The notes: generated from the sequence alone by a model not told the origin. Positions 35,262 to 47,426 are shown, counted from the stretch's first letter. The stretch is DNA of 64,000 bases from Labilithrix sp. (GCA_019637105.1 JAHBWF010000009.1:32854-96853); one strand, 5' to 3'. A program made the numbers and translations.

Positions 35262-38200
35262 ATGTGGTCCACGTTCCCGCTCTTCGGCAGCACCCTGCTC
35301 CTCGCCGTGATGGTCGTCGCGAGCTACACGTTCGCGGTCTCCCTGTCGGCGGGCGCGAGCGGACGCATCAAGACGCTCCAGGCCGCGCGCCTCGGCGCGT
35401 ACGGCACGGTCGCGCTCATCGCGGTCGCGGTCCTCTGCCTCGCGTACGCCTTCGTCAGCCACGACTTCCGCCTGCGCTACGTCGCCCACTACTCCGACCG
35501 CAGCATGCCGACGGTGTTCTTGCTGACGGCCCTCTGGGGCGGGCAGGACGGCTCGCTCTTGTGGTGGCTCTTCCTCTTGAGCGGGTACATCGGCGCCTGC
35601 ATCTGGGCGATGGGGAAGAAGCACCTCGATCTCCAGCCGTACGTCATCGCGACGTTGATGGCGATCGTCATCTTCTTCTGCGTCCTGATGGCCTTCGCGG
35701 CCAACCCGTTCTCGACGAGCGTCTCCGGCGCGCGCACGGACGGCGAGGGGTTGAACCCTCTCCTCCAAAATTTCTACATGATCATCCACCCGCCGAGCCT
35801 CTACGTCGGCTTCGTCGGGTGCGCGATCCCGTTCGCCTTCGCGGTCGCCGCGCTCTGCACCGGGCGCCTCGACGCCGGGTGGATCCAGGCCTGCCGCAAG
35901 TTCACCCTCTTCGCGCTGCTCTTCCTCGCGATCGGCAACACGCTCGGCATGCTCTGGGCGTACGAGGAGCTCGGCTGGGGCGGCTACTGGGCGTGGGACC
36001 CGGTCGAGAACGCCGCGTTCATGCCGCTGCTCTCGCTCGCCGCCTTCGTGCACTCCGTGATGATCCAGGAGCGCCGCGGGATGCTGAAGGTCTGGAACGT
36101 CTTCCTCATCTGCCTGACGTTCTTCATGACGATCTTCGGCACGTTCCTCACGCGCTCCGGGGCGATCGCGAGCGTGCACTCGTTCGCGCAGTCGTCGATC
36201 GGCGAGTACTTCCTCTGGTTCCTCGCGCTCGTCGCGGCGTTCTCGGCGACGCTCATCCTCTACCGCTGGCCCGAGCTCCGCTCGGTCGACCCGACCGTCG
36301 CCAACAAGGAGCGGCTCGCGTCGGCCAAGGGCGCCGTCGCGCTCGGGCTCGCCGCGCTCGTCGGCCTCGGGACCGGCGGCCTCGTGTACACGATCGTCGT
36401 CGTGGGCTTCCAGAAGGAGCTCGGCGGCGCGATGAACGCCGTCGCCGGGGGGCTCGGCCTCGTCGTCGCGGCCAGCGCGTTCGCCGTCGTCCGGAGGCCG
36501 TTCGCCGCCTTCGCGGAGACGCCGGTGAACGTCCTGCGCGGCGCGGCGATCGCCTCGGGCTGGGTGGTCCTCGCGGCGCTCGCGCCCGGCGCGTGGGTGC
36601 TCTCCGGCAAGCTGGGGACGATGAGCGGCGCGGTGCGCGTCGCGGTCTTCTCCGTCGTCGTCGGCGTCGCGGTCTACGCGGCGATCGAGCTCGTCTACCA
36701 GCGCATGACGCGCGGCCTCAAGATCGCCCGGAACCGCCCGCAGATGGAGTCGATCCTCTCGCGCGAGTTCACCTTCCTCCTGAACAACTACGGCCTGCTC
36801 GGGATCATGCTGTTCGTGCTCGTCGCGACCACGTTCCCGATGGTCAGCGAGGCGCTCTGGGACGAGAAGGTCACCGTCGGTCCGCCCTACTACAACGCGT
36901 GGATGCAGCCGCTCGGGCTGACCGTGTTCTTCCTGATGGGCGTCGGCACGCTGTTCGGCTGGAAGAAGACGTCGCCGGAGGCGCTCCGCCGGGCCTTCGT
37001 CGCGCCGACGATCGCCGCGCTCCTCGCGGTGGCGGTCCACTTCGCGCTCGGCAAGAAGATCGGCTTCCCCGCCGTCGTGTGGAGCGAGCCCATCTACGGC
37101 GGCGCGCTCGGGGCGGCGCTCCGGGCGTTCAACGCGTACACGCCGGTCCTCGGCTTCTCGCTCGGCATCTTCAACATCGCCGTCATCGCGCAGGAGTTCG
37201 TCCTCTTGTACCGCTCGCAGACGCGCGCCGGCGACAACGCGAAGGGCTTCCTCTCGCACCTGCCGAAGGGCCTCCGGGCCGTCGGCGCGATCGCGCTCTT
37301 CCCCATCTGGGCGCTCACCCTGCCGCCGACCGGCCGCCGCCGCTACGGCGGGTACATCGTCCACCTCGGGATCGCGCTGATGTTCCTCGGCTTCACCGGC
37401 AAGTCATGGACGGTCGACCGCGAGACCGCGATGTCGCCCGGCCAGAGCTACCAGGTCGAGCGCCTCACCGTGCAGTACGTCGGCCCGCGGATGGAGGTCG
37501 ACAACAACAAGCGAATGGTCTTCGCCGACGTGCGCGTCCTCGAGGACGGCAAGGAGGTCGGCAAGCTCAACCCGGCGAAATTCATCTACAAAAAGATGCC
37601 CGACTCTCCGACGACGGAGGTGTCGATGCTCCACTCGATCCGCGACGACCTGTACCTCGTCGTCGGGAGCATCAACCCGGACACCAAGGTCGCGTCGCTG
37701 CAGATCCACCTGAACCCGCTCGTCGGGTGGATCTGGTTCGGAGCGCTCATCCTCATCTTCGGAAGCTTCGTCTGCATGTGGCCCGAGCTCGATCCGGGCG
37801 AATCCCGGGCGTGGCGCTACGCGCGGGGGACGGCCGCGGTGGCGGCCAGCACGACGCTCGGCGTGATCCTCGCCCTGCTGCCGGTCCCGGCGTTCGCGCA
37901 GACGACGGCGACGCAGCACGCCGGCAGCGTGCAGGTGGACGATCCCAAGGAGAAGGCCGTCTTCGGCGCGCTCCGGTGCATGTGCGGGACCTGCCCGCGC
38001 GAGCTGCTCTCGACGTGCGCCTGCTCGACCGCCGACCAGACGCGCGAGCGCCTGCGGGCGCGCCTCGCGAAGGGAGAGAGCGCGCAGTCGATCATCGACG
38101 ACTACACCGCCGAGTACGGGACCGCGGCCCTCGCGATCCCGCCCGACAAGGGCGCGATGAAGGCGATCTACGTGGCGCCGCTCTTCGCGATCGCCGGCGG

Positions 38201-38360
38201 CGGGCTCGCCCTCGCGTTCGTGCTGCGGCGCTGGCGGGCCAACGAGAACGCCGCGAAGACGAAGGACGCCGCGCGGCGCGAGGACGACGGCGACGCGAAG
38301 GGTCGCGACGCGTACGACGACCGCATCGACTCCGCGCTCGAGGACCTCGACCGTGAGTGA
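35262..38360 (+). CDS. CcmF-CcmH fusion, cytochrome c haem lyase
   Basis: A 1032-aa membrane protein. The first about 860 residues are CcmF: many transmembrane helices, the WWD haem-handling motif region WGGYWAWDPVENAAFMPLL, histidines in HPPSLYVGF, and a periplasmic domain near residues 710-820. After a helix at about 823-838 and a signal-like segment (LLPVPAFAQT) the last 130 residues are CcmH: the redox motif C906-M-C908-G-T-C911 in GALRCMCGTC, LLSTCAC, a helical bundle, then a C-terminal membrane anchor. CcmF attaches haem to apocytochrome c; CcmH reduces the apo-cysteines. The two are usually separate genes. The next gene overlaps by eight bases. Confidence 0.9.
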   Translation: MWSTFPLFGSTLLLAVMVVASYTFAVSLSAGASGRIKTLQAARLGAYGTVALIAVAVLCLAYAFVSHDFRLRYVAHYSDRSMPTVFLLTALWGGQDGSLLWWLFLLSGYIGACIWAMGKKHLDLQPYVIATLMAIVIFFCVLMAFAANPFSTSVSGARTDGEGLNPLLQNFYMIIHPPSLYVGFVGCAIPFAFAVAALCTGRLDAGWIQACRKFTLFALLFLAIGNTLGMLWAYEELGWGGYWAWDPVENAAFMPLLSLAAFVHSVMIQERRGMLKVWNVFLICLTFFMTIFGTFLTRSGAIASVHSFAQSSIGEYFLWFLALVAAFSATLILYRWPELRSVDPTVANKERLASAKGAVALGLAALVGLGTGGLVYTIVVVGFQKELGGAMNAVAGGLGLVVAASAFAVVRRPFAAFAETPVNVLRGAAIASGWVVLAALAPGAWVLSGKLGTMSGAVRVAVFSVVVGVAVYAAIELVYQRMTRGLKIARNRPQMESILSREFTFLLNNYGLLGIMLFVLVATTFPMVSEALWDEKVTVGPPYYNAWMQPLGLTVFFLMGVGTLFGWKKTSPEALRRAFVAPTIAALLAVAVHFALGKKIGFPAVVWSEPIYGGALGAALRAFNAYTPVLGFSLGIFNIAVIAQEFVLLYRSQTRAGDNAKGFLSHLPKGLRAVGAIALFPIWALTLPPTGRRRYGGYIVHLGIALMFLGFTGKSWTVDRETAMSPGQSYQVERLTVQYVGPRMEVDNNKRMVFADVRVLEDGKEVGKLNPAKFIYKKMPDSPTTEVSMLHSIRDDLYLVVGSINPDTKVASLQIHLNPLVGWIWFGALILIFGSFVCMWPELDPGESRAWRYARGTAAVAASTTLGVILALLPVPAFAQTTATQHAGSVQVDDPKEKAVFGALRCMCGTCPRELLSTCACSTADQTRERLRARLAKGESAQSIIDDYTAEYGTAALAIPPDKGAMKAIYVAPLFAIAGGGLALAFVLRRWRANENAAKTKDAARREDDGDAKGRDAYDDRIDSALEDLDRE

Positions 38361-39153
38361 GGACGCGCTCTCCCCCCGGGACGACGCGCCGTCGGACGAG
38401 CAGCGCATCGCGCGGGCCGTCGCGGTAGGCCTCCCGCTCGTCACGCTCGCGGGCGCGTCGATCGTCGGCGTGATCGTGGGGCCTGCGACGAGCATCCTCG
38501 TGCTCGCCGCAGGGCTCTTGCTCGGCGTGATCGCGCTCCTCTGGAGCAGCCTGCGCGTCCTCTCGGGCGACGCGGAGCTGTCGCCCGAGCTCGAGGCGCT
38601 CGACATGGCCGCCCAGGGCGTCGACGCGCTCGCGAGCCGGAAGACGATGCTCCTCCGCGCGCTCAAGGATCTCGAGAACGAGCGCGCGATCGGCAAGCTC
38701 GAAGACGAGGACTTCGAGCAGATCTCGTCGACCTACCGCGCGGAGCTCAAGGCGGTGCTCAGGCGGATCGACGATACGCTCGCGCCTCACCGCGCGAAGG
38801 CGGAGGAGGCCGCGCGCGAGCACCTCGTGCGCGCCGGGATCGTCGCCGCCGGGTACCGCGGCGCGCTCCCACGCGACGACGCCCGCGCGACGGCGGCCGC
38901 GAAGGCGATCCCCCCCGACGCGAAGGGCGCGCCGAGGGCCGCCGACGCGACGGCGGGCGAGGACGCGACGAAGGACGCCGCTGCCCGCGTGGCCTGCCCC
39001 ACGTGCGGAGGCTCGAACGAGCCCGACGCGAAGTTCTGCAAGGAGTGCGCGACGCGGCTCGTTCCTGCGTCGACGGCGCGCGCCCCCGCGGCGCTCGCGA
39101 CGACGAGCCACGACTCGGACGAGGACGACGATGAAGACTCCGATGACGCGTGA
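38353..39153 (+). CDS. CcmI-like membrane protein with C-terminal zinc ribbon
   Basis: A 266-aa protein with two hydrophobic helices at residues 23-65 (LPLVTLAGASIVGVIVGPA, ILVLAAGLLLGVIALLW). A coiled segment MLLRALKDLENERAIGKLEDEDFEQ matches the start of CcmI and related membrane proteins of cytochrome c biogenesis. Near the end is a four-Cys zinc ribbon, CPTC-x12-CKEC (residues 216-234), then a highly acidic tail. It begins with a GTG overlapping the CcmF-CcmH stop. It probably helps hand over apocytochrome, but this is inferred from position and the short CcmI-like segment. Confidence 0.75.
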   Translation: MSEDALSPRDDAPSDEQRIARAVAVGLPLVTLAGASIVGVIVGPATSILVLAAGLLLGVIALLWSSLRVLSGDAELSPELEALDMAAQGVDALASRKTMLLRALKDLENERAIGKLEDEDFEQISSTYRAELKAVLRRIDDTLAPHRAKAEEAAREHLVRAGIVAAGYRGALPRDDARATAAAKAIPPDAKGAPRAADATAGEDATKDAAARVACPTCGGSNEPDAKFCKECATRLVPASTARAPAALATTSHDSDEDDDEDSDDA

Positions 39154-40792
39154 GCGAGCGCCTTCGCCTTCGCCGAGGACCACGGCCGCGAAGCGGCGCG
39201 CCCTCGCCGCGCCGCTCGCGCTGACGGCGCTGCTCGCGACGACGAGCGCCTTGGCCGCCGACGGCGACGCCACCGGGGGCGCCCCCACCTCCGCGACGCC
39301 CAGCGCGGCGCGGGCCGCCGCCCCCCGCGGAGACGCCGCTCTGCAACCGGGCGTAGATCCTCACGCCGGCGTCGCCCCGCGCGCCAGCGCCAACCCTCGC
39401 GCCAGCGCCAACCCTCGCGCCGGCGCCAACCCTCACGCGGGAGGCGATCCTCATGCCGGCGTCGACCCTCGCGCCAGCGCCAACCCCCACGCTGGCGTCG
39501 ATCCCCATGCCGGCGTCGACCCTCATGCCGGCGTCGACCCTCATGCCGGCGTCGACCCTCATGCCGGCGTCGACCCTCATGCCGGCGTCGACCCTCACGC
39601 GGGCGCCGATCCCCACGCGGGCGCCGGCGCGGGACCGCGCGGCGCCGCCGACAGCGGCATGTTCCAACCGCCCGAAGACGGCGCCGTGGACGATCCGACG
39701 CTCCCCGTCGGGACGCTCGAGATCCACGTCGTCGACCCGTCGGGCAAGCCGCTCCCGAGCACGACGGTGACGCTCGGGGTGCTCTACAACTCGGTCGCCA
39801 AAGGAGAGAGCCGCAAGCGCCTCTCGGTCACGACGAACGCCACCGGCACCGCACGGCTCGACCAGCTCGAGACCGGGAGCACGGTCGCCTACCGCCCGAT
39901 GGTGATCGCCGACGGAGCGACCTTCTCCGTGATGCCGTTTCGCATGCCGGAAAAAACCGGGATGCGCGCGATCCTCCACGTGTACCCCGTCGTGGAGTCG
40001 ATCGAGCAGGCGCTCGTCGTCTGCCAATCGGTCCTCTATGCCGAGGTGAAGGACGATCGCATCCAGGTCCAGCAGGCCTTCAAGATCTACAACTTCGGCA
40101 AGAACGCCTGGGTGCCGAAGGACCTCGTCGTGTCGCTCCCCGAGACGTTCACCGCCTTCACCACGCAGCAAGGCATGAGCGACGTCGGCGTCGACGCCGT
40201 CCCGAAGAAGGGCGTGCGCATCCACGGGACGTTCGGCCCCGGCCAGCACATGCTCGAGTTCCGCTGGCAGCTCCCCTACTCGGGAGAAGCCGAGGTCCGC
40301 TTCGACGTCGGGATGCCCCCGCGCATGGCCGCGTCGCGGGTGATCGCGCCCGCCTCCAAGGACATGACGCTGGAGGTGCCCGACTTCCCGCCGCCTCAAT
40401 CGACCAGCGACGGCATGGGCCAGCGCGCCCTCATCACCGAGAAGCAGCTTCGCAAAGAAGACGCCGCGCTCACGGCCGTCACGGTCGTCATCCGAGGGCT
40501 CCCTACGGAGGGCCCGGCGAAGGTCATCGCGACGCTCCTCGCCGGCGGGGGGCTCCTCGTCGGCCTCGTCCTCGGGGCGCAGAAGCCGTCCGGCCGTGAG
40601 CGCAAGAAGGAGCGGCAGCGCCTCCTCGACGAGCTCGAGCAGCTCGAGCGGGCGCGCCTCGCCGAGGAGGTCGGGCCCAAGACCTACGAACGGGCCCGCC
40701 GCGAGCTGCTGGACGCGCTCACGCGCACGTTCGCCGAGGAGTCGACCCCGCGGGCCGCCGCGCGAAGCGGACCGCGACGCCGGGCGTCCTGA
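39131..40792 (+). CDS. Exported membrane protein with DPHAG tandem repeats
   Basis: A 553-aa protein. An N-terminal export signal (ALAAPLALTALLATTSALAAD) is followed by a repeat region (about residues 75-165) built of NPHAG/DPHAG-type units, including at least six GVDPHA copies. The middle (residues 190-430) is a beta-rich domain; a membrane segment at about 465-482 (VIATLLAGGGLLVGLVLGA) precedes a charged coiled-coil tail (RERKKERQRLLDELEQLERARL) like CcmI-type helices. It overlaps the upstream gene and closes the cytochrome c maturation operon, so a role in haem or apocytochrome handling is possible; the many His in the repeats could bind metal or haem. Start ATG at 39131; ATG 39143 is equally possible. 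Confidence 0.75.
   Translation: MKTPMTRERAPSPSPRTTAAKRRALAAPLALTALLATTSALAADGDATGGAPTSATPSAARAAAPRGDAALQPGVDPHAGVAPRASANPRASANPRAGANPHAGGDPHAGVDPRASANPHAGVDPHAGVDPHAGVDPHAGVDPHAGVDPHAGVDPHAGADPHAGAGAGPRGAADSGMFQPPEDGAVDDPTLPVGTLEIHVVDPSGKPLPSTTVTLGVLYNSVAKGESRKRLSVTTNATGTARLDQLETGSTVAYRPMVIADGATFSVMPFRMPEKTGMRAILHVYPVVESIEQALVVCQSVLYAEVKDDRIQVQQAFKIYNFGKNAWVPKDLVVSLPETFTAFTTQQGMSDVGVDAVPKKGVRIHGTFGPGQHMLEFRWQLPYSGEAEVRFDVGMPPRMAASRVIAPASKDMTLEVPDFPPPQSTSDGMGQRALITEKQLRKEDAALTAVTVVIRGLPTEGPAKVIATLLAGGGLLVGLVLGAQKPSGRERKKERQRLLDELEQLERARLAEEVGPKTYERARRELLDALTRTFAEESTPRAAARSGPRRRAS
39356..39619. repeat. 18-bp tandem repeats encoding GVDPHA-type units
   Basis: Degenerate 15- to 18-bp units start near 39356 and become nearly perfect 18-bp repeats from 39494 to 39619 (unit GGCGTCGACCCTCATGCC). 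Variation would change copy number without a frameshift. Confidence 0.85.
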
Positions 40793-41226
40793 GCCGCGGA
40801 CGCGCCGTTTGGCCCCGCCCGGTCGCTCGCCCGCGGCGGGCGGCCTATCCCATTAGGGCCTGTGGGCAACCCGGCGGACCGGGCTGGGGAGATCCGGCGG
40901 GCGCGGTTGAGGAGTCGCCGTGGGACAATCTCATCCACCGCGAGGCCGGAGCTTCTTCCCCCTCGCGTCCCCATCCGGACGGAGCGTCTCCGATGGAAAC
41001 TTCAGCCGATCTTCCGTTTTCCCCAGAGCCCACAGGCCCTATATCTACGGTAAGTTAATTTAATACCTCTCCCTTCTCTATCCGACAGGCGAACCGAGCC
41101 TCGAGGACAGCGCGCGCCGGCGCGCGGCCGCGCGGTCCTTCCCGCAGGACGGTGGCCCTTGACGTCGAAGGACACCCCAGGCAATTGGCATGAGCCGCTG
41201 AGAGACCTCAGCGCCGAGGACACGAG
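40793..41226. other. Intergenic region upstream of dnaN; possible origin or control region
   Basis: This 434-base gap has no coding frame. It contains a perfect 14-bp inverted repeat (TAGGGCCTGTGGGC at 40854-40867 and its complement at 41028-41041), an A/T-rich patch at 41040-41068 in otherwise very GC-rich DNA, and three 9-mers two mismatches away from the DnaA-box consensus (40861-40869, 40931-40939, 41017-41025). The TATATC at 41040-41045 lies 17 bases after TTTTCC and could be the dnaN promoter. No dnaA gene adjoins, so an origin is possible but unproven. Confidence 0.5.
41196..41213 (+). promoter_or_regulatory. Hairpin immediately before the dnaN ribosome binding site
   Basis: A perfect 7-bp stem (CGCTGAG / CTCAGCG) with a four-base loop ends three bases before the GAGGA ribosome binding site (41216-41220) of dnaN. 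It could influence dnaN translation. Confidence 0.5.
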
Positions 41227-42393
41227 ATGGAGCTCACCGTCGCGAAGAAGGACCTGCTGAAGATCGTCACGCGGATGCAGGGGGTCGCCGAGCGCAAGAG
41301 CACGATGCCCGTGCTCGCGAACGTGCTGCTCGCCGCGGACGGCAACAACGCGCTCCGGCTGGCCGCGACCGACCTCTACCTCTCGCTGATGGGCAGGATC
41401 CCGGCGGAAATCACGAAGCCGGGCAGCGTCGCCGTGTCCGCCAAGGACCTGTTCGAGCGGGTGAAGATGATGCCGGACGGCCCGGTCGTCATCTCCTCGC
41501 AGGACAACGCGACGACGACGATCAAGGCGAGCGGCACCGCCCGCCGCTACACGCTCCGCGGCATGCCAGGGGACGACTTCCCCCCGCTCCCGCAGCCCGC
41601 CGAGGGCTCCCCGACGCTCGCGCTCGACGTCGACGTCCTGTCGGAGCTCATCGCCAAGACCCACTTCTCGATCTCGACCGACGAGACGCGCGCGCACCTG
41701 AACAGCGCGCTCTTCGAGTGGGACGGCGACGTCGTGCGGATGGTGACGACCGACGGGCACCGCCTCTCGAAGGTGGACGTGAAGGTCTCGGGCCGTCAGG
41801 CGTCGGCGACGATGCTCATCCCGCTCAAGGCCATCCAGGAGCTGCGCCGGCTCTGCGACGAGATGCTCTCGGACGGCGGCGCGGTCGCCGCGGACGGGGA
41901 GCGGAAGAAGCCGGAGCTGCTCATCACGCAGAGCGGCGCCAGCGCGTTCTTCCAGGGGGCGGGCACGACGTTCAGCGTGAAGCTCGTCGACGCGCAGTTC
42001 CCCCCCTACTCGCAGGTGATCCCGCAAGCGAGCGAGAAGGTCGTCCGCGCCCCCCGATCGGCGCTCGCCGACGCCCTCAAGGCGGTCTCGGTCGCGGCCA
42101 GCGAGCGCACCGGCGGCGTGAAGCTGTCGCTCTCCAAGGGCTCGATGCGCATCACCAGCGAGTCGCCGGAGAGCGGGGACGGCTTCGACGAGATCCCGGT
42201 CGAGTTCGCGGGCCCGAACATGAGCATCGGCTTCAACGCGAAGTACTTCCTCGACGTCCTCGCGGCGATCAGCGACGAGGAGGTCGCGATCGGCCTGTCC
42301 GGAGAGCTCGATCCCGCCGTCCTCCGGCCCGCGGGAGCGACCACGTCGTCCGAGCGACAGTTCCTGTCGGTCGTGATGCCGATGCGGATCTGA
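41227..42393 (+). CDS. dnaN: DNA polymerase III beta sliding clamp
   Basis: The 388-aa product is the ring-shaped sliding clamp that tethers DNA polymerase III to DNA. Three repeated clamp domains are visible; typical segments include the opening MELTVAKKDLLKIVTRMQGV, the TTDGHRLSKVDV strand in domain 2, and the C-terminal LSVVMPMRI that forms part of the clamp-binding pocket. A small insertion in domain 2/3 (DGERKKPELL) is noted. It leads the dnaN-recF-gyrB series, with recF starting 83 bases downstream. ATG at 41227 has a GAGGA site. Confidence 0.97.
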   Translation: MELTVAKKDLLKIVTRMQGVAERKSTMPVLANVLLAADGNNALRLAATDLYLSLMGRIPAEITKPGSVAVSAKDLFERVKMMPDGPVVISSQDNATTTIKASGTARRYTLRGMPGDDFPPLPQPAEGSPTLALDVDVLSELIAKTHFSISTDETRAHLNSALFEWDGDVVRMVTTDGHRLSKVDVKVSGRQASATMLIPLKAIQELRRLCDEMLSDGGAVAADGERKKPELLITQSGASAFFQGAGTTFSVKLVDAQFPPYSQVIPQASEKVVRAPRSALADALKAVSVAASERTGGVKLSLSKGSMRITSESPESGDGFDEIPVEFAGPNMSIGFNAKYFLDVLAAISDEEVAIGLSGELDPAVLRPAGATTSSERQFLSVVMPMRI

Positions 42394-42476
42394 CGCGGGG
42401 CTTCGGCGGACGCGCCCGCCCGCGCCGTCGTGGGGGCCGAGCGGCTCCGTCGTAACGATCTCCTGCCCGTCGAGCC

Positions 42477-43580
42477 ATGAGGCCGCTTCGTATCGAGCAG
42501 ATGCAGGTCCGGTCGTTCCGGAACCTCGAGCGCGTCGACCTCGAGCTCGGTGAGCGCTTCAACGTCGTCGCGGGCGACAACGGCCAGGGCAAGACGAACC
42601 TCCTCGAGGCGGTCTACGTCCTCGCCACGTCGAAGAGCTTCCGCACCTCGAAGCCGACGGACGTCGTGTCGTTCGAGCGCGATCTCGCCAGCGTGCGCGG
42701 TCGGATCGTCGAGGACGGCGACGCGCGCGTTCAGTCGGTCGGGATCCGCGTCGGGGCGCGCACGGTGAAGATCGACGACAAGCGCCCGCCGACGCTCGCG
42801 GCGTACGCGGTGCGGACTCCGATCGTCGTGTTTCACCCGGGCGAGATCTCGCTCTCGATGGGCCCGAGCTCGGAGCGCCGGCGCCTCCTCGACCGCGCCG
42901 CGCTCTACCTCGCCCCCGCCGCGATGGACGAGCTCGAGAGCTACACCAAGGCCCTGCGCGCCCGGCAGCGCGCGCTCGAGACGCGCGGGCCGGCGGCGTC
43001 GGACCTCCCCGAATGGGAGACCCTCTGCGTGCGCCACGGGCTCGCGTTGATGGAGCACCGCGCTCGCGCCGGAGAGCTCCTCGCCGAGGGGGCGCGGGCT
43101 GCGTTCGCGCGCATCGCCTCCCCCGAGCTCTCGCTGTCGGTCGAGTTCGCTCCGGGGGCCCCGCGCGAAGAAGCCGCGTTCCGCGAGGAGCTCGAGCGCC
43201 GCCGCTCCGTCGACGCGAGGCGAGGGAGCGCGGGCGTCGGGCCCCACCGCGACGATCTCGCGCTGTCGATCTCGGGGCGTCCGGTCCGCGGCGTGGCCTC
43301 GCAGGGGCAGCACCGCGCGGTGACCCTCTCGCTGAAGGCCGCGGAGATCGACGTCATCGGCGGCGCGAGGGGCGCGCGTCCGGTGCTCCTCCTCGACGAC
43401 GTCTCGAGCGAGCTCGATCGCGAGCGGACGGCGGCGCTGTTCTCGTTCCTCCGCGATCTCGAGGGACAGGTGCTCCTCACGACGACGCGCCCGGAGCTCA
43501 TCGACACCGGCGCCGCCGCGGCGCGGTCGGACTTCGTGATCCGCGCCGGGAACCTCGAGCGAGTTTCTCGCGTTGATTGA
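42477..43580 (+). CDS. recF: Recombination mediator RecF
   Basis: A 367-aa SMC-like ABC ATPase that loads RecA at single-strand gaps with RecO and RecR. Walker A is GDNGQGKTN, the signature motif region is ASQGQHRAVTLSLKAAE, and Walker B with D-loop is PVLLLDDVSSELD, all in normal spacing; IRVGARTVKIDDKR and the GPSSERRRLLDR arm are typical. The gene sits between dnaN and gyrB as in many bacteria. Confidence 0.96.
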   Translation: MRPLRIEQMQVRSFRNLERVDLELGERFNVVAGDNGQGKTNLLEAVYVLATSKSFRTSKPTDVVSFERDLASVRGRIVEDGDARVQSVGIRVGARTVKIDDKRPPTLAAYAVRTPIVVFHPGEISLSMGPSSERRRLLDRAALYLAPAAMDELESYTKALRARQRALETRGPAASDLPEWETLCVRHGLALMEHRARAGELLAEGARAAFARIASPELSLSVEFAPGAPREEAAFREELERRRSVDARRGSAGVGPHRDDLALSISGRPVRGVASQGQHRAVTLSLKAAEIDVIGGARGARPVLLLDDVSSELDRERTAALFSFLRDLEGQVLLTTTRPELIDTGAAAARSDFVIRAGNLERVSRVD

Positions 43581-43709
43581 CCCGCCGAAGCCCGCGGCTT
43601 CGCGGCCGCGTCGCGGGGCGTCGATCCGGGGGGCGCCGCCGCGGCGCCGCGGTCGGCCCCGGAGCGGCGAACGGCGCCTTCTCGGGCCGCGATGAGGCCA
43701 TCTAACTAG

Positions 43710-46457
<2,748 letters not shown>

Positions 46458-46459
46458 CC

Positions 46460-46475
46460 GGCGGCTCCGGCCGCC
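46460..46475 (+). terminator. Short hairpin after gyrB
   Basis: A perfect 6-bp stem (GGCGGC / GCCGCC) with loop TCCG begins three bases after the gyrB stop. No T-tract, so a weak call. Confidence 0.35.
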
Positions 46476-46617
46476 CGCTCGACGACGCCAGGCCTGCCCC
46501 GCGCCTCGCCGGGCCCGACGGCCCTCCGGGCGGGGGGCGGCGTCGGGCGATCGCGCCGCCGCGGCGGGCCGCGAGAACGTGTCCAACGCGTCGCGCCCAC
46601 GCTACGATCCCCTCGGT

Positions 46618-47232
46618 ATGCGCCGCCCCGTCGCGATCGTCGTCTCGCTCGCGTTCGGCCTCGCGCCGGCGGCGGGCCTGGCCACGGGGTGCACCTTCCT
46701 CATCGCGTTCGACGACGTCCCCGAGGACGCCGCGCTCGGACCGGTCGAGGCGAGCGCCGGGGAGAGCGACGCGTCCGACGACGACGCGCCCGACGACGAC
46801 GCCGGCGCCGACGCCGCCCCGGCGTTCCCGCCGCCGTGCGATCCGACGTTCCCGCTCGACGCGGTCGACTGCTCCGGCGTCGCGCGCGCGACGTGCGCGT
46901 CGAGCTCGGCGTTCGCGAGCTACCCGGCGGAGGGCGACCGCGCGAACGACCTCGTCGTGTGCAGCGGCGGTCGGGCCACCTGCGTGCAGCGCTGCCCCTT
47001 CGGCTGCGCGGTCATGCCCGGCGGGTTCCCCGATCAGTGCGACGATTGCACGGGCCGCGACGACGGCTACTACTGCGGTCGCGATCTCCGCGGGTGGGCG
47101 CCCGAGACGTTCGATCTGGCCGTGCAGTGCCGTGACGGCGGCACGGTCCGCGGCGCCATCTGCGGCGCGAACAAGTGCGCCTCGGCGTGCCCGCGGGCCG
47201 AGGGACCGTTCCCTTCGTGCTGCGTGCCGTGA
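46618..47232 (+). CDS. Cys-rich lipoprotein
   Basis: A 204-aa exported protein with signal peptide and lipobox LATGC (Cys25). A strongly acidic linker (Asp/Ala, residues 45-75) leads to a Cys-rich domain with at least 16 Cys between about residue 78 and the end, where the last residues are SCCVP. The spacing suggests several disulfides. It has no enzymatic motif and resembles the many secreted Cys-rich lipoproteins of this group. It is downstream of gyrB by 160 bases. Confidence 0.75.
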   Translation: MRRPVAIVVSLAFGLAPAAGLATGCTFLIAFDDVPEDAALGPVEASAGESDASDDDAPDDDAGADAAPAFPPPCDPTFPLDAVDCSGVARATCASSSAFASYPAEGDRANDLVVCSGGRATCVQRCPFGCAVMPGGFPDQCDDCTGRDDGYYCGRDLRGWAPETFDLAVQCRDGGTVRGAICGANKCASACPRAEGPFPSCCVP

Positions 47233-47426
47233 AGCGGCGCCGGAGGGCGGCCCGCCGGCGCCGGCGCTCGACGTAGGCGTCGCGCTCGAGACCCGTTGCA
47301 GGGCACATGCCCATGATTACTCTGCCCAGAGCGAAGCCGAGAGCGTCGCGGTCGAGGTCCCCGAAGGAAGGGGCTGATGTCCTGGTTGTCGCTCGGGCGG
47401 ACCAGTGACGAAGGGAGAGTGTGCCG

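Noticed and set aside
39356-39619. CRISPR-like array
   Set aside because: The repeats are 18 bp with no spacers and lie in frame inside a coding gene.
40861-41025. DnaA boxes
   Set aside because: All candidates have two mismatches to TTATCCACA, and such matches are expected by chance in a few hundred bases; kept only as a weak part of the origin hypothesis.
47233-47426. Heat-shock (CIRCE or sigma32) promoter before clpB
   Set aside because: No TTAGCACTC-N9-GAGTGCTAA and no well-spaced sigma32 boxes could be found.
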